From Marinibaculum sp040216765 (GTDB taxonomy: Bacteria; Pseudomonadota; Alphaproteobacteria; Ferrovibrionales; Ferrovibrionaceae): a stretch of DNA of 64,000 nt. Below, piece by piece: positions 1-8,455 of the stretch. Below the pieces are notes generated by a model, which saw only the letters and a list, made by a program, of their open reading frames with translations, made no database searches and was not told where the DNA came from. The stretch lies in assembly GCA_040216765.1 (NCBI GenBank), contig JAVJON010000008.1:62001-126000 (forward strand), in the 5' to 3' direction. The position numbers were made by a program, and so were the translations under genes. Numbering within the stretch: position 1 is the first letter of the stretch; every line of letters begins with the position of its first letter.

Positions 1-723
1 GGGCTGCTGCATCTGCATCGCGTCGCGATCGACGGCAATGCCTGGACCGAGGATGTCTGGGACTGGGCGAAGCGTCACCCGGTCAGCCGGCTGATCATGA
101 TGCGTGGCGCCAACAGCGAGCATGCGCCGCTGCTGGTGCGGGTGAAGCGGGAGACCAACCGCAAGGGCCGGAAGCTGCCCTGGTCGAAGCGGTTCTTCAA
201 CGTCGGGGTCTCGACCCTGAAGATGGGCCTGTACCTGCGCCTGGCGAAGGTCGACCCGCTGGCGGAGGGCTATGTCGGCCTGCCGCGCGGGCTGGAGGAT
301 GAGTATTTCCGGCAGCTCACGGCCGAGCGCCGGGTCGTGGAGAAGGACAAGCACGGCTTCGCGCGGCCGGTCTGGAAGAAGGATGCGGACCAGGCGAACG
401 AGGCGCTGGACACGATGAACCAGGCGGAGGCCGCGGCGATCAACTTCGGCGTCCGCTCGATGCCGGAAACGATCTGGCAGCAGCTGGAGGCCGAGCGCGG
501 CGCGGCGACGGGCCCGGCGCAGCTCGACCTGGAGGAGCTGCCCGCCGGCGGCCGCGTGGCGAAACAGGATCCGGGCCCGGTTCCCCCCTCTCCGGCCGGG
601 CCGCCGGAAGGGCGGGGCGAGGAGGTCCCGACCTCGCCCCGCCTGCCGGAGCGGCAAAGCGGGTTCCTGCCGGCGACCGGTGGGTTCCTGGGTCCGACCG
701 GTGGCTATCTGGGAAGGCGGTGA
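1..723 (+). CDS. Phage terminase large subunit, gpA family (3' part)
   Basis: This is the C-terminal 240 residues of the DNA-packaging motor; the frame is open from base 1, so the gene begins upstream of the window. The visible part is the nuclease half: an early AIDGNAWTEDVWDW stretch followed by a VKRETNRKGRKL segment matches the GpA-type terminase nuclease domain as I know it. The ATPase half with its Walker motifs is not in view. The last 60 or so residues are proline/glycine-rich and contain a tandem TGGFLGPTGGYLG. The gene ends 1 base before the start of the gpW-like gene, as expected for a lambda-type packaging module (terminase, gpW, portal). The family call is secure; the extent upstream is unknown. 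Confidence 0.9.
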   Translation, partial: GLLHLHRVAIDGNAWTEDVWDWAKRHPVSRLIMMRGANSEHAPLLVRVKRETNRKGRKLPWSKRFFNVGVSTLKMGLYLRLAKVDPLAEGYVGLPRGLEDEYFRQLTAERRVVEKDKHGFARPVWKKDADQANEALDTMNQAEAAAINFGVRSMPETIWQQLEAERGAATGPAQLDLEELPAGGRVAKQDPGPVPPSPAGPPEGRGEEVPTSPRLPERQSGFLPATGGFLGPTGGYLGRR

Positions 724-724
724 G

Positions 725-922
725 ATGGCGTTCACGAGCGACGATCTGACGGCCGTGGAACGGGCCATGGCGACCGGCACCCTGGAGGTGACGGTCGACG
801 GGAGGACGGTGAAATACCGGTCGCTGCCGGAGCTGCGGCTGCTGCGCGACGAGATCCGGCGCGATCTCGGATCGCGACCCGGGACCGTCTTCAAGTTCCC
901 GACCTACATGAAGGGCCTGTGA
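725..922 (+). CDS. gpW-like head-tail joining protein
   Basis: A 65-residue protein, close to the 68 residues of lambda gpW. It starts at ATG 725, one base after the terminase stop codon; an in-frame upstream extension to 680 overlaps the terminase and is not needed. The pattern (helical N-terminus with EDLTAVERAMATG-like character, a short hairpin VTVDGRTVKY, then a second helix SLPELRLLRDEIRRDL) fits the two-helix plus beta-hairpin gpW fold. gpW joins the portal ring to the neck after DNA packaging. The position between terminase and portal supports the call. The stop overlaps the portal start (TGATG). Confidence 0.8.
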   Translation: MAFTSDDLTAVERAMATGTLEVTVDGRTVKYRSLPELRLLRDEIRRDLGSRPGTVFKFPTYMKGL

Positions 923-2430
923 TGGCGGAGCGCGGCGCGGTCGACAGGGCGATCGCCTGGCTGTCGCCGGGCTGGGCGGCGGCGCGGGAGAAGTCGCGCG
1001 CCAGGCTGTCGGCCCTTCAGGCGGTGCGGGCGCATTACGACGGCGCCTCGGTCGGGCGGCGGACGGCAGGCTGGCGGCGTGTCAGCACGGATGCGAATGC
1101 GGAGACGGGCGCCGGCACGCTGGGACGGCTGCGCGATGCCGGTCGCGACATGGTCCGGAACAACGGCCATGCCGAGCGGGGCGTGCGCGGCATCGCTCAC
1201 AACGTCGTCGGGCGGGGCATCGTCTATCAGTTTCGGGCGCGGCGGCTGGAGGCGGCGGCGCGGGCGCATCTGGACAGTGAGGCCTGTGACGCTGAGCAAC
1301 AGCGGGACCTGTACGCGATCCAGCGCCAGGCGATCCGGACAGTGGTCACCTCCGGGGAGGTCCTGGTCCGCCGACGGCGCAGGCGGCTGACCGACGGCCT
1401 GCCGCTGCCCTTTGCCATGCAGGTGCTTGAGGGTGACTTCATCGACACGACCCGCGACGGGCCGGTCCAGGGCGGCGGCTATGACGTGCTCGGCATTCGG
1501 TTCGACCGGTTGGGCCGGCGGGTCGGGTACTGGCTCTACGACGAGCATCCGGGTGGGCGGTCCTATCGCCTGCCCCTGTCGAGCCTGGTTCCGGCATCGG
1601 ACGTGGCACATGTCTATCGCGCCGATCGGCCGGGGCAGGTGCGGGGGGTGACGTGGTTTGCGCCGGTCCTGCTGAGGATGAACGACTGGGGCGACTATGA
1701 GGACGCGCAGCTGCTGCGCCAGAAGATCGCGGCCTGCTTCGCCGCCTTCGTGACGGACCCAGAGGGCGAGGACCGGGTCGCCACGACGGGCGACGGAACG
1801 AGCGCGGATCCGGCCCGGGTGCAGCAGTTCGAGCCGGGCATGATCGCCTACCTGCCGGCGCAGAAGCAGATCACCCTGGCGGAGCCGCCCGGGGTCGACG
1901 GCTATGCCGACTATTCGCGGGTCTCGCTGCGGGCGATCGCGGCGGGCCTGGGCGTGACCTATGAGCTGCTGACCGGGGACTTGACGGGGGTGAACTACAG
2001 CTCCGGCCGGATGGGCTGGCTGGAATTCCAGCGCAGCGTTGCGGTCTGGCAGGACGAACAGATGATCCTGCAGCTCTGCCGCAAAGTGGAGCGCTGGACG
2101 ATCGAGGCGGCCGCCCTGGCCGGCATCGCGACCAGCCCGGCCCGGGCCGTCTGGACCCCGCCGCGACGGGAGATGATCGACCCGACGAAGGAAGTGCCGG
2201 CGATCCGGGACGCGGTGCGGTCGGGGCAGACCACGCTGTCGGAGATGGTGCGATCCCAGGGTCGCGACCCGGAGGAGCATTTCGCGGAGCTGGCGGAAGA
2301 CCTGGCGCGGATCGACCGGCTGGGCCTGGTGCTGGACAGCGACCCGCGGAAGACGAGCCGATCGGGCGGGGCGACGGGCGACGGCGCGCCGGCGCCGGCC
2401 GAAGAGGAAGCGGCCGGACCGGCCGACTGA
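922..2430 (+). CDS. Phage portal protein, lambda family
   Basis: A 502-residue protein forming the dodecameric ring through which DNA enters the capsid. I chose ATG 922, which overlaps the previous stop as TGATG, over GTG 919. The N-terminal half contains the family's RN(N)GHAERGVRGIAHNVVG-type segment and the strand-rich VTSGEVLVRRRRR; the middle carries LEGDFIDT and SYRLPLSSLVPASDVAHVYR, and the second half has the conserved LTGDLTGVNYSSGR region, all typical of lambda gpB-like portals. The C-terminal tail is charged and low-complexity. It lies between the gpW-like joiner and the protease/capsid fusion, 10 bases ahead of the latter. Confidence 0.92.
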   Translation: MAERGAVDRAIAWLSPGWAAAREKSRARLSALQAVRAHYDGASVGRRTAGWRRVSTDANAETGAGTLGRLRDAGRDMVRNNGHAERGVRGIAHNVVGRGIVYQFRARRLEAAARAHLDSEACDAEQQRDLYAIQRQAIRTVVTSGEVLVRRRRRRLTDGLPLPFAMQVLEGDFIDTTRDGPVQGGGYDVLGIRFDRLGRRVGYWLYDEHPGGRSYRLPLSSLVPASDVAHVYRADRPGQVRGVTWFAPVLLRMNDWGDYEDAQLLRQKIAACFAAFVTDPEGEDRVATTGDGTSADPARVQQFEPGMIAYLPAQKQITLAEPPGVDGYADYSRVSLRAIAAGLGVTYELLTGDLTGVNYSSGRMGWLEFQRSVAVWQDEQMILQLCRKVERWTIEAAALAGIATSPARAVWTPPRREMIDPTKEVPAIRDAVRSGQTTLSEMVRSQGRDPEEHFAELAEDLARIDRLGLVLDSDPRKTSRSGGATGDGAPAPAEEEAAGPAD

Positions 2431-2440
2431 CCAGGAGAAC

Positions 2441-4567
2441 ATGATGGCAGGAATTCGGATCGCGGAACCCGACAAGGGCCCGCGGGCAGTCGCGGTGCGC
2501 CCGAACGGCGAGGTGCTGATCTACGGCATCATCGGCGACTGGTGGGACGGGCTGGACGCGGAATCGGTGATCAAGGCGATCGACGGGCTGGGCGAGGTGC
2601 AGGACCTGACCGTCCGGATCAACAGCCCGGGCGGGATCGTCACCGAGGGCATGGCGATCTTCAACTACCTGCGCGGGCATGGCGCGCGGATCACGGTGAA
2701 GATCGACGCGCTGGCCGCGTCCATGGCCAGCGTGATCATGCTGGCGGGCCATCGGATCGTGATGCCGCGCAACGCGATGGTGATGATCCACAACCCGTGG
2801 AATATCGCGCTGGGCGACTCCCGCGAGCTGCGCAAGACGGCCGACGTGCTGGACAAGCACCGGTCGCAGATCCTGGCGATTTACGCGACGCGGAGCGGCC
2901 GCGAGGTCGACGAGCTGAGCGCGATGATGGACGAGGAGACCTGGCTGGACGCCGACGAGGCGGCCGCGCTGGGCTTCGTGGACGAGGCCGTGGACCCGCT
3001 GGAGCCGGAGCGGGTCGAGGGCCTGGCGAAATTCGACCTGTCCGTGTTCGGCAAGGTGCCGGACCGCCTGGCAGGCCGGACGCAGGCGCCGAAGGGCGGC
3101 GCCGGAACCGAGGAGACCGAGGAGATGGCAGCTGCAGCGATTGCAGGCCAGCCCGCCGCGTCCGGCGCGACGGGCAAGGATAAGGACAAGGCCGGCGACA
3201 AGGCGGGCGATGGCGGCGGCTCGCCGCCGGCGGGCCAGGTCGACGAGGCCGGGATCCGCGCCGCGGCGACGAAGGCGGAGCGGGAGCGGGTCGAGGCGAT
3301 CCACGGCCGCGGCCGTGCCGCGAAGGCGCCGCAGGAGCTGATCGACAAGCTGGTCGCCGACGGCGCCAGCGTCGACCAGGCCAATGCGGCGTTCGTCGAT
3401 GCCTGGGCGGCGGCCGATACCAGCCCGGAGGGGCGGCCGCAGAACGGCCGGGCGACGGTCACCGCCGATGCCCGCGACAAGTTCGTCGAGGGCGCGACCC
3501 TGGCCCTGCTGGCCCGGACCGGCATGGCGGGCGGGGAGCGGAACGAGTTCTCCGGCATGACCCTGCAGGAGCTGGCGCGGGAATCCCTGCAGGTCAGCGG
3601 CCGGACGCATCGCGGCATGGACCGGATGCAGATGGTCGGGCAGGCGTTCCTGCCGGTCTGGGGTTCGGCGCCGGGGCACAGCACGTCGGACTTCGCGAAC
3701 ATCCTGAGCAACATCGCCAGCAAGGGCATGCTGAAGGGGTTCGAGGAGGCGGGCGAGACCTTCCAGATCTGGACGGCGAAGGGCAGCCTGCCCGATTTCA
3801 AGGCGATGTCCCGGATCGGCCTGAACCTGTTCGATAACCTGACCGAAGTGCCGGAGGGCGCCGAGTACACGTATGGCACGATCGGCGACCGGGCGGAGAC
3901 GATCCAGCTCGCCACCTATGGGCGGATGTTCGCGATCACCCGGCAGGCGGTGATCAACGACGACACGGACAGCTTCACGAAGGTCCCGATGCGGATGGGG
4001 CGCGCTGCGTCGCGCACGATCGGCAACCTGGTCTATCTGCAGCTGACCAACCCGCCGACCATGTCCGACACCGTGGCGCTGTTCCATGCCAATCACGGCA
4101 ACCTGGCCGGCAGCGGAGCGGCGCCATCGACCGCCACCCTGGACGCGATGCGCACCGCGATGGCGGTGCAGGTCGACCCGGACAGCAAGGCGGCGGCGCT
4201 GAACATCCGGCCGAAGTTCGTCATCGTGCCGGTCGCGCTGGAGGGCGCCACGAAGGTGTCGCTGGAATCCGAGTACGACACGGCGACCGGCGACAAGCAG
4301 GTGCCGAACTCGGTGCGCGGCATGGCGACGGTGGTGTCCGAGGCGCGGCTGGACACGAACAGCACCGCCGAATGGTTCGGCGCGGCGGACCCGGCGATGC
4401 ACGACACGATCGAGGTCGCCTATCTGGACGGGATAGACCGGCCGTACATGGAGACGCGGGACGGCTGGTCGGTCGACGGGGTCGAGTTCAAGGTCCGGAT
4501 CGACGCCGGCGTCAAGACGCTCGACTGGCGCGGGCTGTACAAGAACCCCGGCGCATCCGCCAGCTGA
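2441..4567 (+). CDS. ClpP-like prohead protease / major capsid protein fusion
   Basis: A 708-residue two-domain virion protein. Residues 1 to about 200 are an S14/S49 (ClpP-fold) protease: NSPGG at 61-65, the nucleophile Ser94 in LAASMAS and His117 in MIHNPW. Residues about 215-330 are a charged, Ala/Lys/Gly-rich linker and scaffold-like segment. Residues about 340-705 are a Mu gpT-like HK97-fold major capsid domain (FANILSNIASKGMLKGFEE, GRMFAITRQAVINDD, ALFHANHGNLAG). The protease presumably cuts itself away during maturation, so one gene supplies protease, scaffold and capsid; no separate major capsid gene is seen nearby. A good ribosome site (AGGAGA near 2432) precedes tandem ATG codons. 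Fusions of this kind are a known family. Confidence 0.93.
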   Translation: MMAGIRIAEPDKGPRAVAVRPNGEVLIYGIIGDWWDGLDAESVIKAIDGLGEVQDLTVRINSPGGIVTEGMAIFNYLRGHGARITVKIDALAASMASVIMLAGHRIVMPRNAMVMIHNPWNIALGDSRELRKTADVLDKHRSQILAIYATRSGREVDELSAMMDEETWLDADEAAALGFVDEAVDPLEPERVEGLAKFDLSVFGKVPDRLAGRTQAPKGGAGTEETEEMAAAAIAGQPAASGATGKDKDKAGDKAGDGGGSPPAGQVDEAGIRAAATKAERERVEAIHGRGRAAKAPQELIDKLVADGASVDQANAAFVDAWAAADTSPEGRPQNGRATVTADARDKFVEGATLALLARTGMAGGERNEFSGMTLQELARESLQVSGRTHRGMDRMQMVGQAFLPVWGSAPGHSTSDFANILSNIASKGMLKGFEEAGETFQIWTAKGSLPDFKAMSRIGLNLFDNLTEVPEGAEYTYGTIGDRAETIQLATYGRMFAITRQAVINDDTDSFTKVPMRMGRAASRTIGNLVYLQLTNPPTMSDTVALFHANHGNLAGSGAAPSTATLDAMRTAMAVQVDPDSKAAALNIRPKFVIVPVALEGATKVSLESEYDTATGDKQVPNSVRGMATVVSEARLDTNSTAEWFGAADPAMHDTIEVAYLDGIDRPYMETRDGWSVDGVEFKVRIDAGVKTLDWRGLYKNPGASAS

Positions 4568-4611
4568 TCGCCTGACACCGCACCCGGCCCGGCCGCACGG
4601 CACGGGCCTAT

Positions 4612-4652
4612 CGAAACGGCCGCCCCGGCACGATCCGGGCGCGGCCGTTTCG
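4612..4652 (+). terminator. Strong hairpin after the capsid gene
   Basis: Perfect 12-bp inverted repeat: the arm at 4612-4623 is complementary to 4641-4652, and an inner CCCGG/CCGGG pair extends the stem around a short loop. It sits in the gap between the capsid and DUF2190 genes and is followed by CTTTCTGG rather than a U-run. It is better seen as a partial terminator or mRNA-stabilising hairpin, which would raise capsid output relative to downstream genes, than as a complete stop. Confidence 0.55.
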
Positions 4653-4668
4653 CTTTCTGGAGGATCAC

Positions 4669-5007
4669 ATGCAGAACTTCGTTCAGCACGGGGACACGAT
4701 CTCCGCCACCGCACCCTACGACGTGGCCAGCGGCGCCGGCGCCCTGGTCGGGATCGCCTTCGGCGTCGCGGTGGCGACCGCGGCCAGCGGGGCCACGGTG
4801 CAGCTGCAGCGCACCGGGGTGCATACCCTCGCCAAGGCGACGGGCGCGGCCTGGGTTGCGTGGACCACGCGGCTCTACTGGAACAACAGCAACAAGAACG
4901 TGACGACCCTGTCGACCGGCAACACCCTGATCGGGGTCGCGGCGGCGGCGGCGGCCAGCGGCGCCACGACCGGCAGCATCCTGCTGCAACCGAACTTCGC
5001 CGCCTGA
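4669..5007 (+). CDS. DUF2190-like phage protein (possible capsid decoration protein)
   Basis: A 112-residue Ala/Gly/Thr-rich protein with a perfect ribosome site (GGAGG at 4659-4663). It opens with a QHGDTISATAPYDVASGAG segment and has the alternating strand pattern of DUF2190 proteins, which sit directly after major capsid genes in many siphophages and are thought to act as decoration or stabilising proteins. The position after the capsid fusion supports this. The family assignment is by pattern only and no catalytic motif is expected. The short length is normal. Confidence 0.75.
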   Translation: MQNFVQHGDTISATAPYDVASGAGALVGIAFGVAVATAASGATVQLQRTGVHTLAKATGAAWVAWTTRLYWNNSNKNVTTLSTGNTLIGVAAAAAASGATTGSILLQPNFAA

Positions 5008-5012
5008 CCGTC

Positions 5013-5633
5013 ATGACGTTCTGGCAGGCCCCGTGCATGTTCCCGGGGGCGACGATCTTCGTCCTGGGCGCGGGGCCGAGCCTGCGGCATGTCGACCTGT
5101 CCGTGCTGACGGGCCGGCCCGTCGTGGCGGTGAACTATGCGGATCTCTATCCGGCGGCCGATGCGCTGGTATTCGTCGACGGGGTCGAGGGACGGGAGGT
5201 CTGGCCGGGCTTCCTGCCGTCGGGCCTGAACGTGACCACGGCGCCGGGCCACGGGATCCGGGCCCGGCAGATGGCGAACACGGGCGCGCGGGGGCTGGAG
5301 ACCTGGCCGCAGGGCCTGCGGATCGGCGCGGGGTCGCTGCAGGCGGCGGCGAACCTGGGCTGGCATTTCAGCGGGCCGGGTGGGCGGGTCGCCCTGGTGG
5401 GTGCGGACCTGGACTATGAGCCGGCGCCGGACGGCGGCGCGCCGATCACGCATTACGATGGCCGGCGGCTGGAGCAGCGGGACGACCGGCCAGCCTATCG
5501 CAACCGCTTCGCGCCGCATCTGGGCTGGCTGGCCGAGGCGATGGAGCTTGCCGGCGGCACGCTGCTGAACGCGACCGAGGGCGGTCAGCTGGACACGGTC
5601 CGCCGCGTGCGGCTGGGGGACCTGCTGGCATGA
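5013..5633 (+). CDS. Rossmann-like phage protein (MptE/DUF115-like)
   Basis: A 206-residue protein starting at ATG 5013, six bases after the preceding gene; longer in-frame starts overlap the DUF2190 gene. The N-terminus reads ATIFVLGAGPSL, a glycine-rich loop after a beta strand, followed by VVAVNYADLYPAADALVFVD and, later, GGRVALVGADLDY. This is the pattern of the MptE-like/DUF115 Rossmann proteins (6-hydroxymethylpterin diphosphokinase-like and flagellin-glycosylation relatives). Its role in a virion operon is unknown; nucleotide-sugar or nucleotide-pterin chemistry on capsid or host surface is possible. Fold call moderate, function open. Confidence 0.55.
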   Translation: MTFWQAPCMFPGATIFVLGAGPSLRHVDLSVLTGRPVVAVNYADLYPAADALVFVDGVEGREVWPGFLPSGLNVTTAPGHGIRARQMANTGARGLETWPQGLRIGAGSLQAAANLGWHFSGPGGRVALVGADLDYEPAPDGGAPITHYDGRRLEQRDDRPAYRNRFAPHLGWLAEAMELAGGTLLNATEGGQLDTVRRVRLGDLLA

Positions 5634-5938
5634 CGGCGTTCGACGCGGCGATCGACGCGGTGTTCGCCGACCGCAACCAGGCGGTGGACTGCACCTATAC
5701 CCCGGTCGGCGGATCCGCCCTGGCGGGGGTGCGGCTGATCCTGCGGGACTGGGATGCGACGGGGGAGGCGGCCGGGATGACAGTGCGGCAGTCGGGCCGG
5801 CGCGGCGAGGTGCGGCGGTCGGAGGTCGCGACGGCGGCGAAGGGCGACGCGATCGCGACCGACGATGCGTCCTATTCGGTGCAGTCCGTGCGGCTGGATT
5901 CGGCCGGGGTCTGGCAGCTGGGGCTGCGCACGTCATGA
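5630..5938 (+). CDS. Head-tail joining / head completion protein
   Basis: A 102-residue protein overlapping the previous stop codon by four bases (ATGA). It begins MTAFDAAIDAVFADRNQ, then a strand-rich core (CTYTPVGGSALAGVRLILRD, SEVATAAKGDAIATDDASYSVQSVRLDSAGVWQLGLR) consistent with small beta-barrel adaptor proteins such as gpFII-like head-tail attachment proteins. Gene order (after capsid, before tail terminator and tube) supports a neck role. I recognise the type, not a specific named family member. Confidence 0.6.
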   Translation: MTAFDAAIDAVFADRNQAVDCTYTPVGGSALAGVRLILRDWDATGEAAGMTVRQSGRRGEVRRSEVATAAKGDAIATDDASYSVQSVRLDSAGVWQLGLRTS

Positions 5939-6510
5939 GTGCAGCATTGACCGCCGCCCTGCAGGGCAGCCTGCAACAGCATATGCGCACCGAGGCACTG
6001 GTCGTCGAGCGGTCGTCGAAGCGCGGGACGAAGGCGGCGACGGATGCGACGAAGACGGCCATCCGCCGGCGGGTGGCGCGGGCCCTGACAGGCGGCAAGC
6101 GGGGCCGGAACGTGGCCAACGCGATCCGGAGCCAAGTCTATCACGACGGGCCGGGCAAGGATGCCGGCCTGGTCTGGAACAAGTTCGGACGCGGCAAGGG
6201 CGCGCAGTTCGTGGACTATCTGCTTCCGCATGTGAAGGGGGCGATGATCGCGGCGCCGTCGGGCGGGTTCCTGTTCATCCCGCAAACGGCGACGCGGGCG
6301 GAGGCGCGGCGGTCGCGCCGGGTCGCCTTCATCCCGTGGAGCGGCGGGCTGCTGATGATCGCGCCGCGGCCGCGCGGCCAGTTCAAGGTGCTGGCGATCC
6401 TGCTGAAGCGGGTCCGGCTGAAAGCGCGGATCTACCTGGACGACATGCCTAACTTCGCGTTGCGGAAGCTGACCGCCGAGGTCCTGAACCAGATGGCGCG
6501 CGAGCGATGA
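5935..6510 (+). CDS. DUF6441-like phage neck/tail protein
   Basis: A 191-residue basic protein with an ATGA overlap to its upstream neighbour. The N-terminal third is helical and rich in Arg/Lys (residues about 20-60), followed by a segment with FIPQTATRAEARRSRRVAFIPWSGGLLMIAP and a C-terminal helix. Proteins with this layout in the same slot of alphaproteobacterial prophages are labelled DUF6441, and the slot in other phages is held by the gpZ/HK97 gp10-type minor tail protein that completes the neck. The slot assignment is an inference from order. Confidence 0.5.
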   Translation: MSAALTAALQGSLQQHMRTEALVVERSSKRGTKAATDATKTAIRRRVARALTGGKRGRNVANAIRSQVYHDGPGKDAGLVWNKFGRGKGAQFVDYLLPHVKGAMIAAPSGGFLFIPQTATRAEARRSRRVAFIPWSGGLLMIAPRPRGQFKVLAILLKRVRLKARIYLDDMPNFALRKLTAEVLNQMARER

Positions 6511-6965
6511 GCACACCGGCGATGCAGCAGGTGCTGGACGCCCTGGCGGCCGCGCTGGGCGGGATCTCCGGCATCACCTTCATCAATGCCGACCCGGCCG
6601 GGGCAGGTGTCTATCCGGCGATGTACCTGGCGCCTGGCGGTCAGGAGCGGGTCGACGAGGAGACCGGGCAGACCGACTGGGAACTGCGGGCCTATGTGAC
6701 CCTGCTGGACGACGACGTGGACGCGGCGACCCTGGCCGCGCGGACCGCCGTGCTGTTCGCCAAGCTGGTGGCCGCGGTCGAGGCGGTGCCGCCGACCCTG
6801 GGCGGGACCTGCCGGCGCGCCTGGGTCGAGGGGCATGATGACCCGGAAATTGGGCCGCTTGCGAGCGACAGCGGCGACGTGGTGACGCCGCCGCTGGCGG
6901 TGACCCAGTGCACCGTGCGGATGGACTACGCCCATGTCGAGGGCGACCCGTACACCCTGATCTGA
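6507..6965 (+). CDS. Tail terminator-like protein (gpU-type)
   Basis: A 152-residue protein beginning with a helix (STPAMQQVLDALAAALGGI), then PAMYLAPGGQERVDEETGQTDWELRAYVTLL and a C-terminal CTVRMDYAHVEGDPYTLI. This alpha-then-beta arrangement, with the typical ending RVDYAHVEGDPYTL-like, is what gpU-type tail terminators in siphophages look like; they cap the tail tube and join it to the neck. Four-base overlap upstream. The position just ahead of the tail tube gene supports the role. Confidence 0.65.
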   Translation: MSTPAMQQVLDALAAALGGISGITFINADPAGAGVYPAMYLAPGGQERVDEETGQTDWELRAYVTLLDDDVDAATLAARTAVLFAKLVAAVEAVPPTLGGTCRRAWVEGHDDPEIGPLASDSGDVVTPPLAVTQCTVRMDYAHVEGDPYTLI

Positions 6966-6976
6966 CGGAGGACGCG

Positions 6977-7231
6977 ATGAGCGAACAGGAACGGGGCCGG
7001 CAGCAGCTGGTCCCGATGGGAGGGTCGTACACCCTGGAGGAGCGGGAGCGGCACGCGGCGCGGGTCGCGGCGGGGTTGCCGCCGCTGGACGAGGAGGCGG
7101 CGCCGGCGCGGCCCGCGGCCGAGACGCCGCCATGGATGGGGGAAGACGAGGCGCTGCCCGCTTTCCCCGAGATTTCGGAGGACGAGGCGGCGGCCGCTCT
7201 GGCCGAGCCTGAGCAGGAGGACCTGGAATGA
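6977..7231 (+). CDS. Small acidic phage protein of unknown function
   Basis: An 84-residue protein starting at ATG 6977 after a GGAGG ribosome site. It is dominated by Glu/Asp/Ala/Pro, with no hydrophobic core segment longer than a few residues, so it is likely disordered. Its gene overlaps the tail tube gene by four bases. A chaperone-like or charge-shielding role during tail assembly is conceivable, but nothing in the sequence proves it. I do not recognise a family. Confidence 0.5.
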   Translation: MSEQERGRQQLVPMGGSYTLEERERHAARVAAGLPPLDEEAAPARPAAETPPWMGEDEALPAFPEISEDEAAAALAEPEQEDLE

Positions 7232-8409
7232 CCGTAGCGTTCCGCAGCCGCAACGGCCTGGTGACGATCAAGATCGAGAGCTCGTCCGGCACCGATGCCA
7301 CGCCGACCCCGGCCAGCAATGCCTGGAAGGTGCGGGAGGGGTGGACCTGGACGCCGGAGTTCGAGGTGCAGGAGACCGACGAGGTCCGCTCCTCGCTGGA
7401 CCAGTCGGAGCCGGTGATCGGCCGCGGCATGGGGCGGATGGAGATCCCGGCTTTCCTGAAGGGCGCGGACACGGCCGGCACGGCGCCGGAGGCAGGGCCG
7501 GGGCTGCGTTGCTGCGGGCTGTCGGAGACCCTGACGGCCTCGGCGGTCACCGGCACGGCCTCGGCCGGCGCGACCGGGTCGATCACCCTGGGCAGCTATG
7601 GCTCCAGCACCGACAGCATCTATGTCGGCATGGTGATCGGCACCACGGGCGGCACCGGTTCGGGCCAGCTGCGGGTGATCAGCGCCTATGACGGCACCTC
7701 GAAAGTGGCGACCGTGGTGCCGAACTGGACGACGCCGCCCGATGCGACGACCACATTCTCGATCTATGCCAATGCGCTGTATGTGCCGATCTCGACTGGG
7801 TTCGAGACGGCGACGGTCTATGGCTACGACCTGCACAGCGACGGATCGTCGGACTCCCGTTTGCGCAAGCTGGTGGGGGCGGCCGGGAGCCTGCAGCTCA
7901 GCATCGGCCAGTCCGGCGCCCTGCCGGACCTGACCTTCAACCTGCAGGGTCAGGCGGTGCTGCCGGCGGACGTGACGAAGCCGGATGCGGGTACGTTCCA
8001 GGCCGCAGCCGCGAAGCCGTTCCTGGGCGCGGACGTCTATCTGGGTGGTGCCGCGTTGAAGGTGAGCGCCTTCAGCCTGGACCTGGGGGCCGAAGTGGCG
8101 GCGTTCGACGACCCTTCGGCCACCTATGGGTTCGACACGTTCAGCCCGACGAACCGCCAGGTCAGCGGGTCCTTCACCGCGGACCAGACCCTGGTCAGCG
8201 TGCGCAACACGGTCTCCGACTTCATCGGCTCGACCAGCCGGTCGCTGTGGCTGCGCTGGGGGACGGTGGCGGGGCAGCGGGTGTCGCTGTGGCTGCCCGC
8301 GCTTCGCTACACCGGGAACACGATGGGCGACCTGCGGGGCTATCGCACCGAGCAGGTGCCGTTCCGGGCGCCGACGGCGGACGGCGCGTTCTACCTCTGC
8401 ATCCACTGA
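7228..8409 (+). CDS. Phage tail tube protein
   Basis: A 393-residue major tail (tube) protein. It opens with SRNGLVTIKIESSSGTDATPTPA, then EVQETDEVRSSLDQSEPVIGRG, a conserved-looking pattern of alphaproteobacterial siphophage tube proteins. A Gly/Thr/Ser-rich segment (residues about 108-165) may be an inserted surface domain. The C-terminal half carries SFTADQTLVSVRNTVSDFIGSTSRSLWLRWG. It sits directly before the frameshifting chaperone and tape measure genes, exactly where the tube gene belongs. Family confidence is good; the domain insertion is inferred from composition. Confidence 0.8.
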   Translation: MTVAFRSRNGLVTIKIESSSGTDATPTPASNAWKVREGWTWTPEFEVQETDEVRSSLDQSEPVIGRGMGRMEIPAFLKGADTAGTAPEAGPGLRCCGLSETLTASAVTGTASAGATGSITLGSYGSSTDSIYVGMVIGTTGGTGSGQLRVISAYDGTSKVATVVPNWTTPPDATTTFSIYANALYVPISTGFETATVYGYDLHSDGSSDSRLRKLVGAAGSLQLSIGQSGALPDLTFNLQGQAVLPADVTKPDAGTFQAAAAKPFLGADVYLGGAALKVSAFSLDLGAEVAAFDDPSATYGFDTFSPTNRQVSGSFTADQTLVSVRNTVSDFIGSTSRSLWLRWGTVAGQRVSLWLPALRYTGNTMGDLRGYRTEQVPFRAPTADGAFYLCIH

Positions 8410-8455
8410 CCGAGCTGGCGCCGCCCTTCGGCGGCGGGGCCGGGACGAAAGGGAC

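Noticed and set aside
1871..5038. Long - strand frame under portal and capsid genes
   Set aside because: Arg/Pro/Ala-rich shadow of clearly coding + strand genes; no motif.
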